From: Candidatus Cryptobacteroides intestinipullorum
GTDB taxonomy: Bacteria; Bacteroidota; Bacteroidia; Bacteroidales; UBA932
Length of the DNA stretch: 48,183 nt
Reading direction: 5' to 3'
NCBI GenBank assembly: GCA_018711225.1
Contig: DVIP01000185.1
Coordinates: 1 to 48,183, forward strand
The notes beneath the pieces were generated by a model that did no database searches, had not been told where the DNA came from, and saw nothing but the letters and a program-made list of their open reading frames with translations. The translations under genes were made by a program, and so were the position numbers. Below, in pieces: positions 1-8,572 of this stretch. The number at the start of each line of letters is the position of its first letter. Position 1 is the first letter of the stretch.

Positions 1-157
1 CGCGAATAAATAATGTTCGACTAACCGCAAAAACCGCCGAAAATGCAGTTAGTCGCGCATAAAAATGTCAGACTAACCGCAAAAATCGCTGAAAATGCAG
101 TTAGTCGTGCAAACAAATGTCAGACTAACGACAAAAGTCGCGAAAATGCAGTTAGTC
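1..157. repeat. 52-bp tandem palindromic repeat array (copy 1, cut by window edge)
   Basis: Three units start at 19, 71 and 123, exactly 52 bases apart. Each has GACTAAC on the left and GTTAGTC on the right of a 35-36-base unit, joined by a 16-base linker. Bases 1-18 look like the linker of a further unit outside the window. It is the reverse complement of the larger array at 36636-36994. No coding potential is credible here. Confidence 0.9.
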
Positions 158-172
158 TCTTATATAAACAAA

Positions 173-316
173 CAACCGGATTACAAATCCGGTTGAACGA
201 TAGAGGTCGGCTGAACGAAAAGGGGACCTGTTGAACGAAAAGGGGACCTGTTGAACGATAAGGCTACCGGTTAAACGATAGAGGTCGGTTGAACAATAAC
301 AAATGCGATTGAACGA
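173..316. repeat. REP-like palindrome with 18-20-bp TTGAACGA tail repeats
   Basis: A palindrome with 10-base arms (CAACCGGATT, loop ACA, AATCCGGTTG) at 173-195 is followed by seven TTGAACGA-type words at 193, 211, 231, 251, 271, 289 and 309, i.e. 18-20 bases apart. The same arrangement recurs near 24504, 31766 and 41250. Confidence 0.85.
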
Positions 317-336
317 TAACGGGGAAAAACAAGGAA

Positions 337-372
337 AAAGGGAACGACCCGAAATTGAAAGTCATTCCCTTT
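337..372 (-). terminator. Terminator hairpin downstream of the phosphate transporter
   Basis: Read on the minus strand, AAAGGGAATGAC pairs with GTCGTTCCCTTT (one T-G pair), followed by a T-rich stretch (about 315-336 of the plus strand). It lies 66 bases beyond the transporter stop and fits a Rho-independent terminator. Bases 373-437 show nothing further. Confidence 0.6.
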
Positions 373-437
373 AAGATGTATCAGAATGAGGTGCCTGTTA
401 TGGCAACCGCCGATTCTCCGGAAAGTTACCCCCCAGG

Positions 438-2672
438 CTATGCAAGTTTGCGCGATGCCCTGGCGTAATGCTTGAGCGAAATGCACAGCTGTTCCGATTC
501 CTGTACCAGATTAAGGTACATATAAGCCACGGTCAGATTCAGGTTCTTTTCCTGGATATCCACCGTCAGGACTTTCCTCAGGTCGGAGAATTTGCCCTGG
601 AGCCTTGCCAAAGCCTCTTCCTGAGCCCTCATTTCCTCATAATTCCTGTCCTTGAAGTGCATGGCAAGACAGCTGACCGTAGATATGAGTTCGTCACGGA
701 CTGCCGTGAACGACTTGCAGTATTCATCCGGAATCGGGCTGAAATTGTTGTCCACGTGCTCGTATGCAGGTTCGCAGATACGGCGCAGGGAGTAATACAC
801 CTGTTCCATATAGTTGAATGCGGTATGGAACCATGCGCTCTTTTCCAGAGCCGTGGCAGGATCCACCATGCGCAGGCAGATAGTCTCTTTCTTCCGGAGA
901 TTCTTGAGCTTAATCTTGTAGTTCTTCAACTCCTTCATCGACCGTCTCAGCGTCTTGACATTTTCCTGCATCAGTCCGTCCGTGACAGCCGTGTATTGTG
1001 CGGTCATTTCATCCAGGAATGCCTTGTCGTTTTCCGCCACGTATTTCAGGAACGGTTTCCATACCTGGCTTCTGTCGGAAATCTTCAGTATTTCCTGGAA
1101 TTCCTTGTCGCCCCTGGTGTTGTCAGTCTTCTCCTTGTAAGTGATATTGCTGTGTATGAGGGCTGCCAGACCGGCTATGACTATGATGACTGTCACTACG
1201 GTGCCTCCGAAATACATCAGCAGGGCGACGAAGAACGAACAGATGAAGGCTATGGCAGCTGTCAGGAACCAACCGCCTATGACTGAAAGCACGCCGGTGA
1301 TTCTGAATACGGCACTCTCCCTGCTCCATGCCCTGTCGGCGAGGGAGGTACCCATGGCTACCATGAATGTCACATAAGTGGTGGAAAGCGGCAGCTTGAG
1401 CGATGTTCCGAGGGCTATCAGAAGTGATGCCACGACCAGGTTTACGGATGCCCTGACTACATCGTATGCCGCGTTGTCCTCTATATCCAGGTTTGATTTG
1501 TCGAAACGCTTGTCTATCCAGGCCTTGACTCTGTCCGGGGTGGCGTTCACCACGAATTGGGCCGTGGAATTACTACATCTCACGATACTCCTGGCCACTT
1601 TCGACGAGCCGAACATTTCATCGCCTTCGTCCTGTCTGGCCAGATTGATTTCCGTCTTGGTCACATTGTGAGCTTTCTTGGAAGTGGCGAGCGCGATGAC
1701 CATCACCACACCTGCCGCTATCAGGAATATGAGCGGAGTGGATGCCGATTCGTTCAGCACACCCATCATGTGGGATGACGGGTCTCCGCCGCCGGCAGCC
1801 ATATAGTCCTGGTACGAAGAGAATCCTGCGAGCGGAACTCCGATGAAGTTCACGAGGTCATTTCCGGCAAAAGCCATCGCGAGTGCGAACGTGCCTATAA
1901 GGACAATTACCTTGAAAACATTGACCTTCAGGAAGTAAAGAACCTGCATGAGAATCGTGAAGAATACCAGGCAGCCTCCGAGAAGCATCCATGTGTGGCT
2001 TTCTATCCACGCCTTGACATCGGAAGTCATGAAAGCCAGGTCCTTAGTACCTTTGAAAAGCATGAAATAGACAATGGCGGTGGTGGCGATACCTCCGTAT
2101 ATTCCGATTTTCCATTTCAGCCCTTTGTGGAAATCAAAAGTGAAAATCAGACGGGCAATATATTGGATAAGACTACCGCACACAAAAGCTATCGCGACGG
2201 AAACGAAAATCGCCATTATCACTGACAATGCCTTTTCCGTGTTCATGTAGTCCGCAAATCCCAGTCCCGAATCGTCGCCGGCCATTTTTATCATGGAAAT
2301 GGCGAATGTCGCACCGAGCAGCTCGAATACCATCGAGACAGTAGTGGATGTCGGCATTCCGAGAGAATTGAATACATCCAGAAGAATGATGTCCGTGACC
2401 ATCACGGCGAGGAAAATATACATTAATTCCTTGAATGCGAACTGTTCCGGACGGAAAATGCCGTGTCTGGCTATATCCATCATGCCGTTGCTCATGATGG
2501 CTCCGAGGAAGACTCCGGTAGCCGCGACCAGAATTATGGTCCTGAATCTGGCGACCTTGGCGCCTATTGCTGAATTAAGGAAGTTTACGGCATCGTTGCT
2601 GACTCCCACCCACAGGTCGGAAACCGCAAGGATGAACAGGAATATCACAAATCCCAGATAGATCCATTCCAT
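438..2672 (-). CDS. PiT-family inorganic phosphate transporter with C-terminal PhoU-like (DUF47-type) domain
   Basis: A 744-residue inner-membrane carrier of the PiT family, expected to move phosphate with a cation. The duplicated PiT signature is visible: GVSNDAVNF (23-31) and GMPTSTTVS (105-113) in the first half, GNDLVNF (270-276) and LKLPLSTTYVTF (425-436) in the second. Hydrophobic segments fill residues 1-510. Residues about 520-744 form a soluble helical tail resembling DUF47/PhoU-like domains, as in the fused PiT proteins of Bacteroidota. The start at 2672 (MEWIYLG) leads straight into the first membrane segment. The gene diverges from a PhoB/PhoR-like pair, and Pho-box-like repeats lie 55-84 bases upstream, so phosphate control is likely. 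Family assignment is firm; the coupling ion cannot be read. Confidence 0.93.
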   Translation of the reverse strand: MEWIYLGFVIFLFILAVSDLWVGVSNDAVNFLNSAIGAKVARFRTIILVAATGVFLGAIMSNGMMDIARHGIFRPEQFAFKELMYIFLAVMVTDIILLDVFNSLGMPTSTTVSMVFELLGATFAISMIKMAGDDSGLGFADYMNTEKALSVIMAIFVSVAIAFVCGSLIQYIARLIFTFDFHKGLKWKIGIYGGIATTAIVYFMLFKGTKDLAFMTSDVKAWIESHTWMLLGGCLVFFTILMQVLYFLKVNVFKVIVLIGTFALAMAFAGNDLVNFIGVPLAGFSSYQDYMAAGGGDPSSHMMGVLNESASTPLIFLIAAGVVMVIALATSKKAHNVTKTEINLARQDEGDEMFGSSKVARSIVRCSNSTAQFVVNATPDRVKAWIDKRFDKSNLDIEDNAAYDVVRASVNLVVASLLIALGTSLKLPLSTTYVTFMVAMGTSLADRAWSRESAVFRITGVLSVIGGWFLTAAIAFICSFFVALLMYFGGTVVTVIIVIAGLAALIHSNITYKEKTDNTRGDKEFQEILKISDRSQVWKPFLKYVAENDKAFLDEMTAQYTAVTDGLMQENVKTLRRSMKELKNYKIKLKNLRKKETICLRMVDPATALEKSAWFHTAFNYMEQVYYSLRRICEPAYEHVDNNFSPIPDEYCKSFTAVRDELISTVSCLAMHFKDRNYEEMRAQEEALARLQGKFSDLRKVLTVDIQEKNLNLTVAYMYLNLVQESEQLCISLKHYARASRKLA

Positions 2673-2698
2673 GATTATGAGTTATAGTTGATTATCGG

Positions 2699-2707
2699 CA
2701 AAAATAG
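2699..2707 (-). promoter_or_regulatory. Possible -7 box of the phosphate transporter
   Basis: The minus strand reads TATTTTTTG, one base longer than the usual TAnnTTTG. It sits 27 bases before the transporter ATG. The nearest TAACA box begins 20 bases further upstream, where the -33 element would be, as in activator-dependent Pho promoters. Confidence 0.35.
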
Positions 2708-2726
2708 TCCTTCGATGTTGGCAATC

Positions 2727-2756
2727 TGTTACGGAAATGTTAAAATATTGTTACAA
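2727..2756 (-). promoter_or_regulatory. Three Pho-box-like direct repeats facing the transporter
   Basis: TGTTA occurs at 2728, 2739 and 2750, spaced exactly 11 bases. On the minus strand this reads GTAACA-N5-TTAACA-N5-GTAACA. The layout matches the 11-bp period of PhoB/PhoP boxes (TTAACA-like repeats with 5-base spacers in Bacillus). Assigning it to the neighbouring response regulator is inference. The region also contains a perfect palindrome AATATTGT-T-ACAATATT at 2745-2761. Confidence 0.55.
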
Positions 2757-2762
2757 TATTTC

Positions 2763-2779
2763 TTAACAAATATTTTACA
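2763..2779 (+). promoter_or_regulatory. Two Pho-box-like direct repeats facing the two-component genes
   Basis: TTAACA (2763-2768) and TTTACA (2774-2779) are again 11 bases apart but on the plus strand, pointing to the response regulator. With the minus-strand set they make a head-to-head operator. Confidence 0.5.
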
Positions 2780-2811
2780 TTGACGAAATGCGACCGGAGA
2801 CGGAAATAATA

Positions 2812-2819
2812 TAACTTTG
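2812..2819 (+). promoter_or_regulatory. -7 box TAACTTTG of the two-component operon
   Basis: TAACTTTG fits the Bacteroidota TAnnTTTG box. It lies 83 bases before the response-regulator ATG and 33 bases after the second plus-strand TTTACA box. No clear TTTG -33 element is visible. Confidence 0.6.
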
Positions 2820-2901
2820 CGATGTTTTCCGTTGATTATGACAGGGGAAGACAGGTGCCGGAGCGGGAGTCTTGTGCCGGCTTTATATTAAAAGAGTGCT
2901 T

Positions 2902-3591
2902 ATGGATAAAAAGAAAATAATGGTGGTCGACGACGAACCGGATATCCGGGAAATCCTTCAGTTCAATCTGGAGAATGCCGGTTATGCGGTAGAGTCCGTG
3001 GCTTCGGCGGAAATGGCGCTGGAGATCTGTGAACAGGATATTGACCTGATTCTTCTGGATGTGATGATGGAAGGCATGTCCGGGTTCAAGATGGCAGAAA
3101 TACTCAGGAAGGAGAAGAAGAGCCAGATACCTATAATATTCCTTACGGCCAGAAGCGCCGAAAACGACCTGCTGACTGGCTTTTCCGCAGGAGGGGACGA
3201 TTATATCGCCAAGCCGTTTTCCATAAACGAGGTCCTGGCCAGGGTCAAGGCCGTACTCAAAAGGAGCAATATGCCCAAACAGGAAAAGGAGCAGCAGCAG
3301 ATTGTGCTCGGCAAACTCAGGATAGACGTGGCCAGAAAGATGGTATATGTCGAAGACAATGCGGTGGTGCTTCCGAAAAAGGAACTGGAAATACTCACAC
3401 TTCTGGCTTCTCATCCTGGCAGGATATATTCGCGTGAAGAGATGATAAACGAACTTTGGGAGGATGCACCGTATGTCCTGGACAGGACTGTGGATGTGCA
3501 TATCGCCCGCATAAGAAGCAAGCTCGGCGTGTGCAAGGGTTATCTGACGAACAGGTCAGGGTACGGTTATTCCATGAATGCCGAAGAATGA
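2902..3591 (+). CDS. OmpR/PhoB-family response regulator
   Basis: A 229-residue DNA-binding response regulator. The receiver domain shows the acidic pair D10-D11 in VVDDEPD, the phospho-acceptor D53 in LILLDVMM, the Thr of FLTARS and the Lys of AKPF. The C-terminal winged helix ends in DVHIARIRSKLG and GYGYSM, typical of PhoB-like regulators. An upstream ATG (2872) would add ten residues of poor quality; MDKKKIMVV at 2902 is the natural start. The kinase gene begins 16 bases later. Proximity to a PiT transporter and the 11-bp TTAACA repeats suggest control of phosphate genes, its own operon included. Confidence 0.93.
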   Translation: MDKKKIMVVDDEPDIREILQFNLENAGYAVESVASAEMALEICEQDIDLILLDVMMEGMSGFKMAEILRKEKKSQIPIIFLTARSAENDLLTGFSAGGDDYIAKPFSINEVLARVKAVLKRSNMPKQEKEQQQIVLGKLRIDVARKMVYVEDNAVVLPKKELEILTLLASHPGRIYSREEMINELWEDAPYVLDRTVDVHIARIRSKLGVCKGYLTNRSGYGYSMNAEE

Positions 3592-3606
3592 CAGGAGACA
3601 GGAAAG

Positions 3607-5331
3607 ATGGTGAAGAACGAGAAAAGACGGTCTTATAAAAGGCAGCTGCTGGCGTATTTCGCGGCGGTTTTCGCCGTGTTTGCGACATTGCTGATCCTTT
3701 TCCAGTTCCGCAGCGACAAGAACAACAGGAAAATGATGCTGGAGAACCGTCTTTCATGCTATGCGGACATAATCGCGCAGACGGACGACTATGCCTCGAC
3801 GGTTTCCCTGTTCCCTCCGGAACTGAGAGTGACGGTCATCGACAAGGACGGCGTAGTGGTGTATGACTCTGTCGGTGATGAACAGCGCCTGGACAACCAT
3901 GCATCGCGCCCTGAAATACAGGAGGCCAGGAAGGAGAGGGAAGGGGATTCCATCAGGAAATCTGACACTGTGGGCATAAATTATTTCTATTATGCCAAGT
4001 CTTACGGAGGGTACGTCGTACGGATGGCCCTTCCGTTCGAATATGATGTCAAGAAAGCCCTCCGCCCGGACTCCGTATTCATATTGATAGTCGTGCTGGT
4101 ATTTCTGGTGGCGTTGTTTTTCATCATTTTCCTTTCGGACAAGTTCGGCGAAGGCGTATCAAGGCTGCACAGATTCGCTGAGGCTGCGGACAAGGGGCAG
4201 GTGGATTACGAGAACATGTCGTTCCCGGATTCCGAATTGGGCGATATCGGAAAACAGATGCTGGAGAGCTATCACAGACTGGAGCAGAGCAACAGGATTA
4301 TCGCTCTCGAGAAGGAAAGGCTTCTGCTGCACCTGCACTATTACGACGGCGGCATCGCCATTTTCTCGCAGGAAAAGAAAAAGGTTTATGCCAATGCCAG
4401 GTTCGTGCAGTTCGTGAACCTGATGCTGGACAGGCCTACTCCTGACCTCGATTCCCTGTGGGACAGCGAGATATTCAAGCCGGTTTCCGAGTTTGTTTCG
4501 CGCAATACCGATTCCAGGGTGGACAATGTCCCTGTGTTCCAGTACAATGTGAACAAGGGCGGGCGCGTATATACCCTTCAGGTGCTGGTTTACCCGGACA
4601 ACGGTTTCGAAATGTCCGTAAACGATGTTACCGGCATAGAGAAGAACAAGGTGGTAAAACAGCAGATGACCAACAATATAGCCCATGAACTCAGGACACC
4701 TGTCAGCAGTATCCGCGGATATCTGGAGACGCTTACAGTGTGCAGGGATATTTCCGCAGAGAAGCGGAACATGTTCCTGGAGAGGGCGTACGTGCAGGTG
4801 ATGAGGCTGTCTGACCTGATCCGCGACATAGGGATGATAACCAAGATAGAGGAGGCTCCGGAACAGCTGCATAAGGAGAAAGTGAATCTGAAGAATGTCG
4901 TGGACGAGGTGTCTGACGAACTGCGGCCGCGGCTGGAGGAAATGGGTATTCTGGTGGAGAATGCCCTGGAGGACGGCCTGTGCGTGAACGGGAATCCGAG
5001 TCTGATTTACGCCGTATTCCGGAACCTTATGGAGAACAGCCTGAAATACGGCGGACGGGAGATAAAGATACATGTGGAGTGTTATGCTAAGGGTGACGGC
5101 TATTTCCACTTCTCATATTATGATACCGGAAAGGGTGTTCCGGAGGAACATTTGTCTAAGATTTTCGAAAGATTCTACAGGGTTTCCGAAGGCCGTACCC
5201 GCGATGACGGTGGATCAGGGCTGGGACTTTCCATCGTGCGGAATGCCATTGCTTTCCATAAGGGAGACGTGCGTGCATTGAACAGAAAAGGCGGAGGCCT
5301 TGAATTCATTTTCTCTCTGAGCGAGAAATAG
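3607..5331 (+). CDS. PhoR-like membrane sensor histidine kinase
   Basis: A 574-residue sensor kinase. Residues 14-34 form the first membrane segment, about 35-155 an extracytoplasmic sensor region, and about 157-176 the second membrane segment. A linker and a PAS-like region (about 235-340) follow. The dimerisation domain carries the phospho-accepting His360 in NIAHELRTPVSS. The ATPase domain has the N box (NLMENSLKYGG, about 473-483), the G1 box DTGKG (506-510) and the G2 box GGSGLGLS (535-542). All catalytic motifs are intact. It is cotranscribed with the response regulator just upstream, which it should phosphorylate. That the signal is phosphate scarcity is inferred from the context. Confidence 0.92.
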   Translation: MVKNEKRRSYKRQLLAYFAAVFAVFATLLILFQFRSDKNNRKMMLENRLSCYADIIAQTDDYASTVSLFPPELRVTVIDKDGVVVYDSVGDEQRLDNHASRPEIQEARKEREGDSIRKSDTVGINYFYYAKSYGGYVVRMALPFEYDVKKALRPDSVFILIVVLVFLVALFFIIFLSDKFGEGVSRLHRFAEAADKGQVDYENMSFPDSELGDIGKQMLESYHRLEQSNRIIALEKERLLLHLHYYDGGIAIFSQEKKKVYANARFVQFVNLMLDRPTPDLDSLWDSEIFKPVSEFVSRNTDSRVDNVPVFQYNVNKGGRVYTLQVLVYPDNGFEMSVNDVTGIEKNKVVKQQMTNNIAHELRTPVSSIRGYLETLTVCRDISAEKRNMFLERAYVQVMRLSDLIRDIGMITKIEEAPEQLHKEKVNLKNVVDEVSDELRPRLEEMGILVENALEDGLCVNGNPSLIYAVFRNLMENSLKYGGREIKIHVECYAKGDGYFHFSYYDTGKGVPEEHLSKIFERFYRVSEGRTRDDGGSGLGLSIVRNAIAFHKGDVRALNRKGGGLEFIFSLSEK

Positions 5332-5540
5332 AAAGTTTTTCTTTTCAGGAATTGTGACGGCTGTTCATTTTCACATTTTTTATTAAATTGCCCGTGTTTC
5401 CTACAATATATAAGTAGATTTCCGATTGTGCTTGAAAAATGGGTTTTGTCGGGTGGTGTATCCTTATAAATCGTTATCGGAAAATCTTTTGCGGAAAACG
5501 GAATTTGATTTTGTGTTGGGTTTTTTTGGATTTATTTGTT

Positions 5541-5548
5541 TAAATTTG
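5541..5548 (+). promoter_or_regulatory. -7 box TAAATTTG of the SusC operon
   Basis: TAAATTTG matches TAnnTTTG and lies 46 bases before the probable SusC ATG (5594). A TTG at 5516-5518 is a possible -33 element, with a 22-base gap. The rest of 5332-5540 is AT-rich and shows no gene. Confidence 0.6.
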
Positions 5549-5593
5549 CGGGATTTTTGACGACAACATAAATTTAATACCTATTAGTTCCAG

Positions 5594-8525
5594 ATGAACA
5601 CGAAACCAATTCTTTCGTTAATCTCTGCCCTTGTCTTGTCTATGGGGGGGGGGTACTCTATTAGCACAAGATAGGATAGTCTCAGGGGTTGTCAGCGATG
5701 CTGTCGGTCCGGTTTACGGGGTCGCAGTGCAGATTTCGGGTACGACAGACGGTACGACCACAGACGCTGACGGTAAATTCTCAATTTCTGTACCGGAAGG
5801 CAAAAGCCTTTATATTTCATGTCTCGGCTATGAGTCCCAGACTATCGAGGTCGGCACCAGAACCCAAATAGATATTGTCCTTGCCGAAGATTCGCAGATG
5901 CTGGAGATGGCGACTGTCATCGGCTACGGTTCCGGGAGTAAGATCGGCACGACGATAGGTTCTGCCGCCACGGTTTCCGAGCAGACGATAGAGAACAGGC
6001 CTACTGCCAATGTCGCCGATGCGCTGCAGGGAAAAGTCGCCGGTCTGCAGGTCTATACCGATTCCGGAGAGCCTTCGGCTTCTTCGTCGATAAGGCTGCA
6101 CAGCGCTGGTTCAATATCTGCGGACACGGCGCCTCTTATCGTGTTGGACGGCGTCCCGGTGTCCACATCTGTATTCACAACATTGAATTCGAACGATATC
6201 GAATCCATAACGACTCTGAAGGACGCTTCTGCAACATCCATTTACGGATCCCGTGCCGCTAACGGAGTGATATATATCGCTACCAAAAGAGGAAAACGCA
6301 ATGAAGAAATAAATGTTACGGCGAGGGCGCAGTATGGTATATCACAGCCTGCGACAAACAGGTACGAAGTGATGAATTCTTCCGAAGTCGCCATGTACCA
6401 GCTGCAGAACGGCCTGATAGACAAGCTCCGTTATGATCAGATCATCGCATCCGGAATCAATACGAACTGGAGGGACTATTATTACAAGTCTGCAGCCCCT
6501 GTCTTCCAGGCAGACCTTTCCATAACCGGCGGTTCGGAAAAGACGGCTTATTATATTTCAGGGTCTTATATGGACAAGGAGGGTACTGCGCCGGGGTCAT
6601 CCCTGACCAGATACTCGTTCAGAACGAATCTGGATATAAGCGCCAGGAACTGGCTGCGTTTCGGTGCAAATCTGGCCTTGAGTTTCGATGAGCGTTCTAC
6701 GGCACAGTCTACATCAAATTCTGTTTACAATGCCGCTTTCATGTCGCTTCTGTCTCTGCCGTACGATTCTCCGTATAATGAAGACGGTTCGGAGAAGGAG
6801 ATGATATCCGGATATTACAATCCGAACTACATGATTAAAAACCACCCTTCCAAGACCAAGAATCTTCAGATCAACGGAAGCGCGTATGTCCAGATCACTC
6901 CGATCAGGAATCTCAACATAAAGTCAGTGTTCGGTACATTTGCCTATGCGTCATGGAGCGAAGCTTATGAGCTTCCTACGTATGCCGGGTCCATAGGGAA
7001 CGGAACCGTGACCAGAGGACATCAGAATGGCGGGACCTTCACGATTACCAATACAATAGACTATAATTTCGATTTCAATGACCCTGATCACAAGCTTTAC
7101 CTGCTTGCCGGCCAGGAGGGGATAAGGGCTGATGAACTTTCATTTTCGGCACAGCGCAGCGGCCAGATCAGGAATGAGCTCATGACCTTGTCCACAGGTG
7201 TCGGCATACCTCAGGTTGCGGACAGCAAATCAAGCTATGTGTTCAATTCATGGTTTGCCAGAGCGGAATATTCATTCAAGAACAGATATGTTTTTGATGC
7301 ATCCGTACGAAGGGACGTATCTTCGCGTTTCGGAAAGAACAACAGGGCCGGCATATTCTACGCATTCGGTGCCATGTGGAATCTCAAGCAGGAGAACTGG
7401 CTGATATACAATAACGTCATTTCGGATCTCAGCCTGAAGGTTTCATACGGTACTCAGGGTAATGCCGCCATTTCCAATTATGCCCACCTTTCTCATCTTG
7501 CCACAACTCCGTACGGTGATGAGATCGGGCTTTACAATGCATCGGAGGGAAATGAGGATCTCGGATGGGAAACCCAGCGCCTGCTCACGGTAGCAGCAAG
7601 CATACAGTTCATAGACAGGATATCTGTCGATCTGGAATTCTACAACAGACTGTCCGATGACCTGCTGATGGATGTCCCTGTTTCTGCTACAACGGGATAC
7701 GTGACAGAAGCCAGAAATGTGGGTGCCATGCTCAACAGGGGTATAGACGTGACCGTCAATGCCGACCTGTACCGCGACAAGAACTGGTATGTAGGTGTGA
7801 ACGCCACGTTCAATTACAACAAGAACAAAATGACCAGGCTTTTCAACGGTCTGACCGAATATGCCCTTTCAGGAAGAGGTGCATGCTGGGCTGTAGGTCA
7901 TGATTTCTGCGAATTTTATCTTCCTGTCTATGCCGGTGTGAATCCGGAGACCGGAGCACCCCAGTGGGAGACAGTTGATCCTGAGACCGGAGAGAAGGGA
8001 ATAACGGAAGATTTCAATCAGGCGACAGAGCAGTTTACCGGCAAGACGTATATGGCTCCGTTTACAGGAGGTTTCGGTCTGAATGCAAGCTGGAAAGGTA
8101 TCTCACTTTCTGCCGATTTCTCGTGGAATGCCGGGAAGTCACTCGTGAACAATGCCCTGATATTCCTTGAGAATCCAGGTTACGCGTCTACATTCAACAG
8201 GTCCAAGAGACTTCTCAGGGCCTGGACCAAACCGGGAGACCAGACAGATATTCCTGCTTTCGGTTATATGACACAGATGGATACCAGCATTCTTGAGGAT
8301 GCATCCTTCATGAGACTCAAGAATCTGACGCTGTCATACGACTTCCCTTCGGAACTCATCCGCAAAAGCGGTTTCCTGAGTGGCGTAAGGATATATTTTG
8401 TGGGCAGGAACCTTCTGACTGTCACCAAGTTCACAGGATATGACCCTGAAGTGGATTCAAATGTGTCCTTAGGCGACTATCCTAATACAAGAGAGTTTGT
8501 GGGCGGAGTGCAGTTTACATTCTGA
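5594..8525 (+). CDS. SusC/RagA-family TonB-dependent receptor, frame interrupted by a G10 tract in the signal peptide
   Basis: An outer-membrane TonB-dependent importer that pairs with the SusD protein downstream. The long frame is open from 5631, but the only sensible start, ATG 5594 (MNTKPILSLISALVLS), is in another frame. The two join if the ten-G run at 5644-5653 had nine G. The protein would then be 976 residues, with a signal peptide ending near LLAQ. After it come a carboxypeptidase-regulatory-like domain (about 30-105), the plug (NVADALQGKVAGLQV, LIVLDGVPV, LKDASATSIYGSRAANGVI) and a 22-strand barrel ending QFTF. As printed, the 5594 frame stops at TAG after 26 residues. This could be an off phase, a homopolymer error or, less likely, a true mutation. 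A TTG start at 5631 would leave no signal peptide. Confidence 0.88.
5644..5653 (+). repeat. Poly-G tract (10 G) in the SusC signal-peptide codons
   Basis: Ten consecutive G follow ATG within the signal peptide, between SLISALVLSM and TLLAQ. Nine G (or six or twelve) gives an open reading frame; ten does not. It is the longest G run on the plus strand of the window. Such tracts are classic sites of slipped-strand mispairing. Confidence 0.85.
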
Positions 8526-8572
8526 TGCGTCATCGCCTGATCTATTAGAAAAGCAATATCCATTATTTTACT

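Noticed and set aside
468-1286. Long open frame on the plus strand opposite the phosphate transporter.
   Set aside because: It is an antisense shadow of a well-supported gene, with His/Gln/Arg-rich composition and no recognisable domain.
5417-5486. Inverted repeat GATTTCCGAT/ATCGGAAAATC upstream of SusC as an invertible promoter.
   Set aside because: The arms differ in length, are only about ten bases, the promoter box at 5541 lies outside them, and no recombinase gene is near.
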